Positions 27,201-33,254 of a stretch of DNA of 64,000 nucleotides are shown in pieces (positions within the stretch are counted from its first letter, which is position 1; every line of letters begins with the position of its first letter). The translations under genes and the position numbers were made by a program. Where the stretch lies: positions 1 through 64,000 of the forward strand of contig JAKOPZ010000029.1 of NCBI GenBank assembly GCA_029778615.1, written 5' to 3'. This DNA comes from Chloroflexota bacterium (lineage in GTDB: Bacteria; Chloroflexota; Anaerolineae; UBA4142; SHND01). The notes beneath the pieces were generated by a model. The model saw nothing but the letters and a program-made list of their open reading frames with translations, was not told the origin of the DNA and did not search any database.

Positions 27201-28158
27201 CATCGGCGAGAGGGAACGAAGCAGCGGGGAACGAAGCAGCGGGGAACGAAGCAGCGGGGAACGAAGCAGCGGGGAACGAAGCAGCGTTCGTTCCGTACTC
27301 ATCGCGGAATATGGGAGAGTCAAAATATGGTGCGCGCGCGTTCATCCATGCGATATTGCCAGAGAGCGTATTGATTTCGCCATTGTGGCACAAGCGGCGA
27401 AACGGCTGCGCGAGTTCCCACGATGGAAACGTGTTGGTGCTGTAACGTTGATGCACGAGCGCGAGCGCGGTTTCGTACATTGGGTCTTGCAAATCAAAAT
27501 AAAATTTGCCGAGCATCGGCGAGATAAACAGACCTTTGTAAACAATCGTGCGCGATGAAAGCGACGCGGCATACAAGCGCGGAATCTTTTCTTGGATGGC
27601 TTTGCGTTCGATTTCTTTGCGCGCGAAATACAACGCCCGTTCAAAGCCGTCGCCGCTGCCAACATATTTGCCGCGTGAAACAATCGCTTGGGTGATGTAC
27701 GGACGCGTTTTGAACGCGTGCTCGCCCAACGCTTCAAGATTCACCGGCACTTCGCGCCACATCAACAATTGCAAATTGCGCGAGGCGAAAACATTTTCGA
27801 TAATTTGTTTCGCTTGCGCACGCGGCTCTTTGTCGCGCGGAATGAAAAACATGCCCACCGCGAGGTCGCCTTCGTGGGGGGGGGTGATTTTGTTGTTGGT
27901 GAGTTCGCGCGCGAAAAAATTATACGGCAGCTGTGTGAGGATGCCGGAACCGTCGCCCGTTTTGCCGTCCGCCGCGACCGCGCCGCGATGCGAAAGCCGC
28001 GCAATCGTACTCAATGCGTCTTGCAGCAATTTGTGCGAGGCGCGCGCGTGCAAGTCGGCAAGAAAACCGGTGCCGCACGCATCGCGTTCAAAATAGGGGT
28101 CGGTTAAAAATGTTTCGTGATGTCCTCGCTGGGGAGAACAATCGTCTTGGTTCGACAT
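24268..28158 (-). CDS. gltB: Glutamate synthase large subunit, N-terminal through FMN/3Fe-4S domains (GXGXG domain detached)
   Basis: 1296 residues from ATG 28158 (GGAG 8 bases upstream; an in-frame ATG at 28188 is less well placed). Makes glutamate from glutamine and 2-oxoglutarate. Class II amidotransferase nucleophile Cys28 (RDACGTGFLADL, normally exposed by propeptide cleavage), central domain, then FMN-binding synthase domain (GEGGEHPSRYG, KPGEGGQLPGAKV, GHSGGTGASP) and the 3Fe-4S cysteines ACHLNTCPVG. Four segments look foreign and repeat-derived: five AASFP units (about 291-316), NLQSPVSSLQS with flanks (about 490-519), WVTTEPGSVVTH (about 640-657) and GGVATEPGSVATP (about 689-702). 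C runs of ten (24962-24971) and nine (27876-27884) occur in the frame. No gltD is in the window. Confidence 0.93.
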   Translation of the reverse strand: MSNQDDCSPQRGHHETFLTDPYFERDACGTGFLADLHARASHKLLQDALSTIARLSHRGAVAADGKTGDGSGILTQLPYNFFARELTNNKITPPHEGDLAVGMFFIPRDKEPRAQAKQIIENVFASRNLQLLMWREVPVNLEALGEHAFKTRPYITQAIVSRGKYVGSGDGFERALYFARKEIERKAIQEKIPRLYAASLSSRTIVYKGLFISPMLGKFYFDLQDPMYETALALVHQRYSTNTFPSWELAQPFRRLCHNGEINTLSGNIAWMNARAPYFDSPIFRDEYGTNAASFPAASFPAASFPAASFPAASFPLADADERYGERSLQPLLDLSSSDSGILDNALELVALGGRELPHAVMMLMPEAWENVRDLDPQIKAFYRYHATLMEPWDGPAAICFSDGRVAGMTLDRNGLRPATWLVTNDGFVIAASESGALEIEPERVKQKGRLGPGQMVVADLQYNKLWKNDEIKLHYASRRPYAHWVSEYIRVLGKEGDKETGKQEYGNLQSPVSSLQSLFGYTDEELVVVLKPMAENKQEAVGSMGDDTPHAVFSEFDRPLYHFFRQRFAEVTNPPIDPLREELVMSTRVFLGGRGNILEESPTHAHLLELASPFLNDAQLAQIRALDDEFPHVTLDATWEWVTTEPGSVVTHSAATQLERALEKLCALAEEQTRDGKTILIISDRNVSGGVATEPGSVATPPRAPIPMLLAVSAVHHHLLRVGLRWQTSIIAETGDARDVHQFACLIGYGANAINPYLALATIHALYDVGHVRRNVQLDAAHAQENFVAASNKGILKIMSKMGIATLDAYHGAQLFECIGLNETVIAPYFTGTASPVGGIGLREIAETVLHHHARCYTDDTNRRLYNYGYFKFKKGGEYHAFNPNIVDALHDAVRTPGALNGNYREAYEKYLKFASLVNERPATDLADFLQFVPREPIPLSEVEPADVLVKRFSVAAMSHGALSLEAHQTLSEAMNRLGALANSGEGGEHPSRYGTIRNSAIKQVASARFGVTPAYLMSADELQIKMAQGSKPGEGGQLPGAKVSLEIAAVRHAQPGITLISPPPHHDIYSIEDLAQLIYDLKRINPRAKVSVKLVAQNGVGTIAAGVAKAYADVIHMSGHSGGTGASPLSSIKHAGIAWELGLAETQQVLVANDLRGRVRLRVDGGLKTGRHVVVGALLGAEEFSFGTAAVIASGCIMARACHLNTCPVGIATQKQELRKKFPQVAEWVMAYYLFVAEETREWLASIGARTLDEVVGRVDLLQYQPRQRAQQFQQNIIAPIPAPYIFAPTAVVN
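26051..26092. repeat. Family A palindrome copy A2, inside gltB reading frame
   Basis: Left half GGTGGGGTAGCAACGGAACC and right half GGTTCCGTTGCTACCCCACC meet in a 42-bp palindrome. In frame it encodes GGVATEPGSVATPP. Confidence 0.9.
26187..26239. repeat. Family A palindrome copy A3 with partial unit, inside gltB reading frame
   Basis: A partial GGGTAGCAGCGGAA (26187-26200) joins a full palindrome GAATGGGTAACAACGGAACC / GGTTCCGTTGTCACCCATTC. It encodes WVTTEPGSVVTHSAAT. Confidence 0.9.
26605..26673. repeat. Heptamer repeat site 6 (GACTGGA type plus TTTCCCTG octamers), inside gltB reading frame
   Basis: Reads GACTGGA GACTGGA, then a third GACTGGA and GATTACC, followed by TTTCCCTG TTTCCTTG TCTCCCTC. 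Translated on the minus strand it gives EGDKETGKQEYGNLQSPVSS, an insert before FGYTDEEL. Confidence 0.85.
27174..27196. repeat. Family B palindrome copy B2, inside gltB reading frame
   Basis: GTGAACGCT / AGCGTTCAT around CGCCGT. It encodes ADERYGERSLQ next to the AASFP repeats. Confidence 0.8.
27212..27294. repeat. Five perfect 15-bp tandem repeats inside gltB
   Basis: Unit GGGAACGAAGCAGCG repeated five times (27212-27286), ending in the palindrome GGAACGAA-GCAGCG-TTCGTTCC. It encodes AASFP five times. Copy number should vary between strains because the units are identical. Confidence 0.92.
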
Positions 28159-28268
28159 CGCAGTTGCTCCAAAAGGGCGCGTGAACATATGGTCGGCGAG
28201 AGGACGGCGATGTCGGTTCTCATCAGGGGGACCGAAAAAATTTTGGCGTCATTGCCAAAGCGGAATTC

Positions 28269-28298
28269 ATTGTAGGCGCGTTCGCGGGAGAATTACAA
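28269..28298 (-). promoter_or_regulatory. Probable promoter of gltB
   Basis: On minus: TTGTAA (28298-28293), 18-bp spacer, TACAAT (28274-28269), about 110 bases before the gltB ATG. No terminator-like hairpin is seen between it and gltB. Confidence 0.6.
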
Positions 28299-28343
28299 CG
28301 CGCAGTTTGCACAATGTTTGAGGAAAGCGTTTGTGCAAAAAAT

Positions 28344-28559
28344 TTACGCGCCGCGATGCACAAACAGGTTCGGCAAGCGCAAGGATTCGTCATTCGCGTT
28401 GTGCGCCATGCCTTGTACATAGCGGCGCGCACCTTCGATGAAAATGACCTTGTTGCAAATCACGCAATTTTTTTCGTCGAGCGCATACGCGAACGCGGTT
28501 TCTTTATTAAACACGTTCGCCACTTCCCGCAGATGTTTTTTACAGAGACAGGGTTGCAT
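28344..28559 (-). CDS. Small Cys-rich protein (CxC and CxxC, possibly metal-binding)
   Basis: 71 residues, MQPCLCKKHLREV... with a CLC pair at 4-6 and NCVICNKV at about 31-36, which could bind zinc with the nearby His. The ribosome-binding site AAGGAG is 8 bases before the ATG. It lies between the second ammonium transporter gene and gltB, so a role in the nitrogen cluster is possible. No family recognised with confidence. Confidence 0.6.
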   Translation of the reverse strand: MQPCLCKKHLREVANVFNKETAFAYALDEKNCVICNKVIFIEGARRYVQGMAHNANDESLRLPNLFVHRGA

Positions 28560-28577
28560 ATCGAAACTCCTTATATG

Positions 28578-28647
28578 GTTGTTAGTTATGCGTCGTTAGT
28601 CATTAGAAGGACACCTAATGACTAACGACCAGTACTAATGACTATTG
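28578..28647. repeat. Heptamer inverted repeat site 7 (GTCATTA/GTTAGTC type)
   Basis: GTTAGTTATGCGTC GTTAGTC ATTAG faces CTAATGACTAACGAC...ACTAATGACTATTG around a short centre. It fills the gap between the ammonium transporter stop and the small Cys protein start. Confidence 0.75.
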
Positions 28648-28653
28648 CCGAGA

Positions 28654-30234
28654 TTATTCCGCAGGCATCGCCGCGCCTTGCGGAATGGGACGCGGACCTT
28701 CATGAACGGGATGGTCGGTCCAGATGTAACCGGGTGCGCCCATTTCGGGCAAGTCCAAACCGGCGAGTTCGTCGGCGCGCGCGGACCGCAGCAGCTTGAA
28801 TTGATGCAGCACGCGGAAAAATACATACGTCAAGCCGCCGACGGCGACAATAATTGCGCCAACCTCAAAAAGTTGCGCAAAGATTTGCGTGGTGCCCCCG
28901 TACAACAATCCGGTAACGGGTGTTGCGACACCATTCCATGCAGCGGTATCGGAATTGCCCATCGCGAAAATGCCCACCGCGAGAACGCCCCAAATACCAT
29001 TCGCAAAATGCACTGGCACCGCGCCAACGGGGTCATCAATTTTGGCTTTCTCGAGCGCGAACGAGACGAGACATACAATCACGCCCGCGACAATGCCAAT
29101 GACGACAGCAGCCCACGAATCCACGAACGCGCAGGGCGCCGTAATCGCGACCAACCCGGCGAGAATGCCATTCACGGACATTCCCGGGTCCGGTTTCTTG
29201 CTGGGACCAACAAGCCACATGAACGTCATCGCCGCGACCCCGCCGGCTGCGCCCGCCATCAAGGTATTCACGGCAGCGAGGACGGCGAGATTGCGAAAGG
29301 CGCCGGTGAAACCGAGCGCGGAACCCGGATTGAACCCGAACCATCCAAAAAAGAGAATGATGGTCCCCAGCACGCCCATCGGGATATTGTGACCCGGAAT
29401 CGTATTCGCGGTGCCATCCTTGTTAAAGCGTCCAATACGCGGACCGATGACAATCGCGCCGACGAGCGCAATCGTACCGCCAATCATGTGCACGACACCC
29501 GAACCCGCAAAGTCCACCGCACCGTTGCCAAAGCCCATTGTGCGTCCAAGATTGGCGAGCCACCCGCCGCCCCAGACCCAACCGCCGACGAGCGGATAGA
29601 TGAACATGCTGACCCACAAGCCCATCAACACAAAGCCGATGAACTTGAAACGTTCCGCCATCGAACCGGTGGGAATCGTCGCGGCGGTGTCCATGAACAC
29701 CATCTGGAACAGGAAAAAAGTAAAGACGCCGAAATTTGCGGTGAGTCCGGCGAGCATGAATCCGCTCAAACCGAGTATGCCGTGCTGACCGCCGAGAATC
29801 AATTCATTGCCCAACAATGAATTGCCCGCCGCGTCTGCCCACGTGCCAAGCGTGACCGGCGAAAAATTCCACGCGTCCAAATTGCCGATTGCGGGATATG
29901 TCGCATTGATGCCGCCGAATTGAAAGGCGAAACCGGTAAAGTAATAACCGAGCGCGCCGATGCAAAACACCATCATGTTCATCATCATGGTGTGCGAAAC
30001 ATTTTTCGCGCGGGTGAAACCCGTCTCGACGAGCGCAAAACCTGCCTGCATGAAAAAGACGAGAAAACCCGCAAGCAAGACCCACAGTGCATTGAGACTC
30101 ACGGTTGCATCCGCAACCTGTTCTGCGGGGTCAGGTCCTTGCGCGAAAATGGATTTGGTCGTCAACACTACGAGGATGACGGCGAGCAGCACCGCAAAGA
30201 TGCGTGTGCCTTTGATTAAATTGTTAAATTTCAT
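28654..30234 (-). CDS. amt: Ammonium transporter (Amt/MEP/Rh family), copy 1
   Basis: 526 residues from ATG 30234, preceded by GGAGG. Signal-peptide-like N-terminus (to about residue 30, SIFAQG), then 11 membrane helices. The pore histidine pair is visible in GVVHMIGGTIALVGA and PVHFANGIWGVLA. The cytoplasmic C-terminus is long. It imports ammonium/ammonia and is normally gated by a PII protein; no glnK is in the window. A 45-base 5' sequence, including a hairpin that pairs with the ribosome-binding site, is shared with copy 2. Confidence 0.95.
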   Translation of the reverse strand: MKFNNLIKGTRIFAVLLAVILVVLTTKSIFAQGPDPAEQVADATVSLNALWVLLAGFLVFFMQAGFALVETGFTRAKNVSHTMMMNMMVFCIGALGYYFTGFAFQFGGINATYPAIGNLDAWNFSPVTLGTWADAAGNSLLGNELILGGQHGILGLSGFMLAGLTANFGVFTFFLFQMVFMDTAATIPTGSMAERFKFIGFVLMGLWVSMFIYPLVGGWVWGGGWLANLGRTMGFGNGAVDFAGSGVVHMIGGTIALVGAIVIGPRIGRFNKDGTANTIPGHNIPMGVLGTIILFFGWFGFNPGSALGFTGAFRNLAVLAAVNTLMAGAAGGVAAMTFMWLVGPSKKPDPGMSVNGILAGLVAITAPCAFVDSWAAVVIGIVAGVIVCLVSFALEKAKIDDPVGAVPVHFANGIWGVLAVGIFAMGNSDTAAWNGVATPVTGLLYGGTTQIFAQLFEVGAIIVAVGGLTYVFFRVLHQFKLLRSARADELAGLDLPEMGAPGYIWTDHPVHEGPRPIPQGAAMPAE

Positions 30235-30239
30235 TGTCT

Positions 30240-30271
30240 GCCTCCAGAGAATTTTTGAATGTCTTGGAGGC
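30240..30271 (-). promoter_or_regulatory. Ribosome-binding-site-sequestering hairpin before amt copy 1
   Basis: On minus GCCTCC (30271-30266) can pair with GGAGGC (30245-30240), which is the ribosome-binding site of the downstream ATG. The loop is AAGACATTCAAAAATTCTCT. Nearly identical to 32064-32095. Confidence 0.65.
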
Positions 30272-30445
30272 GTCAGGGCCCGATAGGCGACAATACGTAG
30301 CCGAGTGTTCAATGCTTGGCTCAACGGAATGAGCTGTTTCTCTCTTGCGATTGTCGTCGCGCGTCGCTACCCCGCGACAAGGGTGAGGACATTGTGGTCG
30401 GCAGCAGGTGAAAATTTCTGACGACACACTTAATCCAACCTGTGT

Positions 30446-30471
30446 CATGCGGGGCGCTTGCGCCCCGCATG
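30446..30471. other. Perfect 26-nt hairpin between the 33-aa ORF and amt copy 1
   Basis: CATGCGGGGCGC / GCGCCCCGCATG around a 2-base centre, with no T-run on either strand. It could be an RNA-stabilising or processing hairpin. The remainder of 30272-30445 holds no ORF I can support; a GTCGC-GGGGTA-GCGAC hairpin is the only other visible structure. Confidence 0.5.
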
Positions 30472-30484
30472 AGAATTCCCATGT

Positions 30485-30586
30485 TTATTCTTTTTCAGCT
30501 TCAGTGCCGCGATGCAAACGTCCGGGCAAGATGACAAACAGTGCGAACAAAACGACGAATGCAACTGCGCCTAATGCCATTTCCAT
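30485..30586 (-). CDS. 33-residue single-pass membrane peptide between the two amt genes
   Basis: ATG 30586 with ribosome-binding site AGGAGG 8-9 bases upstream, and TAA at 30487-30485. The peptide opens MEMALGAVAFVVLFALF, continues VILPGRL and ends HRGTEAEKE: one hydrophobic helix and a charged tail. It is preceded by a small GCTCG-TAA-CGAGC hairpin. Position between two ammonium transporters suggests a small regulator or subunit of Amt, which is inference. I do not recognise a family. Confidence 0.65.
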   Translation of the reverse strand: MEMALGAVAFVVLFALFVILPGRLHRGTEAEKE

Positions 30587-30671
30587 GAGCTGATTCCTCC
30601 TGCTCGTTACGAGCTGAACGTCGCGTAAAGGGCGAAAACAAACTCGCGCTTTACGCACCAATTTGTTTTCG

Positions 30672-32057
30672 TTATGCCGTCACGACATCGCCACTGTATG
30701 CTTCCATACCGTGTTCGGTCGTATCGAGCCCCTTGAGTTCTTCTTGTTCGGATGCGCGCAAGCCCATCGTTTTCTTGAGAATATAGAAAATGACGAACCC
30801 TGCGCCGACGGACCAAACAATCACCGTCACGCTGCTGATGACTTGGGCAATCAGTTGTCCAAAATCGCCATACAGCGCGCCCGAAACGCCGCCATACGTT
30901 CCATCGGCAAAAATGCCGAGCGCCAAGAGACCAAAGACGCCGCCCGCGCCATGCACCGAAATCGCGCCAACCGGGTCATCAATCTTGAGTTTGTTTTCGA
31001 CAAAGCTCAAGGAAGCGAGCATGATGAACGCGGCGAGAATTCCGATGACCACCGCTGCCCACGGCGCAACATACGCGCACGGAGCGGTGATGCCGACGAG
31101 TCCCGCCAACGCGCCGTTGCACGCCAGCGTAATGTCGCCTTTGCCCGTTTTCGCCAGCGAATAATACATGGCGACGACCGCGCCCGCGACACCGGCGAGG
31201 AACGTATTGACCGCGATGACGGATATTCGCAGGTCGGTTGCCGCGAGCGTCGAGCCGGGATTGAACCCGAACCAGCCAAAGAACAGCACCATCGTCCCAA
31301 TCACTACAAAACTCACGTTGTGACCGGGAATCACGCGCGGCTTGCCCGTTTTATCGAACTTGCCGATACGCGGACCGACGAGATACGCGCCTGCGAGAGC
31401 GACGAAACCGCCGACGGCATGAACCACACCGCTGCCTGCGAAATCACGCGCGCCCGAACCAAACGGCAGAGTCCAGAGCCAACCACCGCCCCAAACCCAA
31501 TGACCGTAAATCGGATACACGATGGCGGAAATCAAAAAACTGTACGCCATGTACGACGTTGTCTTGGTGCGTTCTGCCATCGCACCGGAAACAATCGTCG
31601 CGGCAGTTGCGGCAAACACCATTTGGAAAAACCACAAGAGCATGGTGTTGACATCGTTCGCGTCACCCGACAGGAAAAAGCCCGACATGCCGATAAACGG
31701 ATTGCCGTCTGCCAATCCCGAAGCGAGCGCCGAACCGCCAAACATGAGCGCAAAGCCGAACGCCCAAAACGCGAGTCCGCCGATACAAAAGTCCATAAAA
31801 TTTTTGGACATGACCGCGACGGCGTTTTTGGAACGCGTCAAGCCGGTTTCCACCAGCGCGAATCCTGCCTGCATAAAGAACACGAGGAACGCTGTAACCA
31901 ACACCCAAACAAAATTGACCGGCGAGTTTGGATTGGCTTCCAGAGTCGCCGTGCCAACGGGGTCGGGTCCTTGCGCGAATGCGGTCTTGACGGTGACGGA
32001 CACCGCCAGAACGACGAGCAGGAGAGTTATAACTTGTAAGGTACGAGCTAATTTCAT
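30672..32057 (-). CDS. amt: Ammonium transporter (Amt/MEP/Rh family), copy 2
   Basis: 461 residues. Signal-peptide-like N-terminus ending near TAFAQG, then 11 helices. Pore histidines are in GVVHAVGGFVALAGAYL and SVHGAGGVFGLLALG. It has a shorter C-terminus than copy 1 (ends TTEHGMEAYSGDVVTA). The ribosome-binding site GGAGG is 7 bases before the ATG and lies inside the conserved hairpin. First gene of the amt-sORF-amt run, driven by the perfect promoter at 32437-32464 through a long leader. Confidence 0.95.
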   Translation of the reverse strand: MKLARTLQVITLLLVVLAVSVTVKTAFAQGPDPVGTATLEANPNSPVNFVWVLVTAFLVFFMQAGFALVETGLTRSKNAVAVMSKNFMDFCIGGLAFWAFGFALMFGGSALASGLADGNPFIGMSGFFLSGDANDVNTMLLWFFQMVFAATAATIVSGAMAERTKTTSYMAYSFLISAIVYPIYGHWVWGGGWLWTLPFGSGARDFAGSGVVHAVGGFVALAGAYLVGPRIGKFDKTGKPRVIPGHNVSFVVIGTMVLFFGWFGFNPGSTLAATDLRISVIAVNTFLAGVAGAVVAMYYSLAKTGKGDITLACNGALAGLVGITAPCAYVAPWAAVVIGILAAFIMLASLSFVENKLKIDDPVGAISVHGAGGVFGLLALGIFADGTYGGVSGALYGDFGQLIAQVISSVTVIVWSVGAGFVIFYILKKTMGLRASEQEELKGLDTTEHGMEAYSGDVVTA

Positions 32058-32063
32058 TGGATT

Positions 32064-32095
32064 GCCTCCGAGAATTTTTTGAATGTCTTGGAGGC
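32064..32095 (-). promoter_or_regulatory. Ribosome-binding-site-sequestering hairpin before amt copy 2
   Basis: GCCTCC (32095-32090) pairs with the ribosome-binding GGAGGC (32069-32064). It is embedded in a conserved block beginning GGGCCCTGACGCCTCCAAGA that is shared with copy 1, although the sequence further upstream differs. Confidence 0.65.
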
Positions 32096-32127
32096 GTCAG
32101 GGCCCCTGCAACTCGAGTGCAGTGTTT

Positions 32128-32143
32128 GTCGCATCTATGCGAC
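32128..32143 (-). promoter_or_regulatory. Hexaloop hairpin matching the ANTAR target loop pattern
   Basis: On minus GTCGC-ATAGAT-GCGAC: a 5-bp stem with a six-base loop having A at 1 and G at 4, the known ANTAR-binding loop pattern. The required second hexaloop hairpin was not found; the next hairpin (CTGCA/TGCAG) has seven loop bases. Confidence 0.3.
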
Positions 32144-32305
32144 GGTAGAACTGGAAAATTAGTGCTGGAATAATTCCGTACGCCACCTCCTGGTGGGTCG
32201 CCTCTCGCGAATCGCATTTTGCGTTTCGTTCTCTGCGTCAGACAAAATGCAATTCGTAAGCGGCGACAATGTAGACACGCGCCGTGCGCAGCAAGTTCCG
32301 CAAAC

Positions 32306-32430
32306 AAAAAAAGCCCTTGGACATATTTTCGCTGCGCGCGAACTCATGTCCAAGGGCTGCTGGGCCCCAATAAAAATTGGGCGGCGTCAATGGCGCCTGT
32401 TTTGCATATTCGATTTATTGAACAATTACG
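32306..32430 (-). ncRNA. Structured RNA with own promoter and terminator, copy 1 (upstream of amt)
   Basis: The 51-base core (32347-32397) contains hairpin GGCG/CGCC, hairpin CCCAAT-TTTT-ATTGGG and GGGCCCAGCAGCCC. It runs into a terminator stem AGCCCTTGGACAT / ATGTCCAAGGGCT followed by seven T (32306-32358). It differs from copy 2 at 3 of 51 core bases. It could be an attenuating riboswitch for amt or an independent small RNA of about 125 nt. Confidence 0.7.
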
Positions 32431-32436
32431 GTTGCC

Positions 32437-32464
32437 ATTATAGGCACTGCGCCAAGATTGTCAA
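32437..32464 (-). promoter_or_regulatory. Consensus sigma-70 promoter for structured RNA copy 1 / amt
   Basis: On minus TTGACA (32464-32459), 16-bp spacer, TATAAT (32442-32437); both hexamers are perfect. Confidence 0.9.
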
Positions 32465-32483
32465 AACGCGCCGCGCGCGAAAA

Positions 32484-33179
32484 TTAAAGCGCCTGCGCGT
32501 CACAATTTGTATACACGCCGTCCAAATGCTGGCAATCATTTAACGATGCGAGACGAAACCCGTAACGTTTAGCAACGGAACCCGGTTCCGTTGCTATCCC
32601 TTCCGTTGCTACCCCTTCCGTTGCTACCCTTTCGAGAACGCTCACCGACGCGTTATCAAAACGCCAACGCCAAAAAAATTCCAGACCCATCAACAAGGTT
32701 TGCAAAATAATCACGCGCAGCACCGCGTCATGTGTGACAATTAAAATGTTTCCCTCGTGATGTTCCGCCAGCAAGTCTTGCAAAAAATTTTGCACGCGCA
32801 GCGAAACATCTTGCAACGATTCACCGTCGGGCATCTTGACGCGATGCGGCTGCGTGCGCCACGCGCGATATTCGTCCGCGTACTGCTCTTGAATCACCGC
32901 CGCCGGATTGCCTTCCCACGCGCCGTGATGAATCTCCGCGAGCCGCGCATCCAAACGCAGTGGCATGTTTTTCAACTGCGCCGTGGGTTTCGCCGTATCC
33001 TGCGCGCGTTTCAACGGACTCGCGTAAATTGCTTCCAATTCGCGCGCGGCAAATTTTTCTGCCACGCGTTCCGCTTGCAATTCGCCCAACGCGCTCAATG
33101 GAACATCCTGCTGTCCCGTGTAAAGATGTTTTACATTCCACGCGCTTTCGCCGTGACGTACCAAAAATAATCGCAACAT
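32484..33179 (-). CDS. Histidine phosphatase / phosphoglycerate mutase-like protein
   Basis: 231 residues from ATG 33179, which starts MLRLFLVRHGESAWN directly at the RHG phospho-histidine motif. The second catalytic His is in IVTHDAVLRV and the acidic partner near HHGAWEG. Relatives include alpha-ribazole phosphatase, broad-specificity phosphatases and PspA-type phosphoserine phosphatases; the adjacent serA makes the last attractive, but this is inference. Residues about 182-203 (VATEGVATEGIATEPGSVAK) come from a family A repeat inserted in frame near the C-terminus. Confidence 0.88.
   Translation of the reverse strand: MLRLFLVRHGESAWNVKHLYTGQQDVPLSALGELQAERVAEKFAARELEAIYASPLKRAQDTAKPTAQLKNMPLRLDARLAEIHHGAWEGNPAAVIQEQYADEYRAWRTQPHRVKMPDGESLQDVSLRVQNFLQDLLAEHHEGNILIVTHDAVLRVIILQTLLMGLEFFWRWRFDNASVSVLERVATEGVATEGIATEPGSVAKRYGFRLASLNDCQHLDGVYTNCDAQAL
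32571..32634. repeat. Family A palindrome copy A4 with two extra half-units, inside the phosphatase frame
   Basis: AGCAACGGAACCCGGTTCCG continues TTGCTATCCC, followed by two more TTCCGTTGCTACCC half-units. Confidence 0.88.
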
Positions 33180-33186
33180 GCGCAAA

Positions 33187-33254
33187 GGACGGAAAATGGA
33201 AGACGGAAGACGGATATGCTGTTGCATTCGTCATTCGTCATTCGTCGTCCGTCA
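33187..33254. repeat. Heptamer repeat site 8 (GGAAGAC and TCGTCAT types)
   Basis: GGAAGAC GGAAGAC near the phosphatase start and TCGTCAT TCGTCAT TCGTCGT next to serA. On minus the latter supplies the serA TGA stop. Confidence 0.7.

Noticed and set aside
32306-32430. Structured RNA as an ANTAR dual-hairpin target
   Set aside because: Its loops are CCATTGA (7 bases) and TTTT/TTTTTA, not AxxGxx hexaloops.
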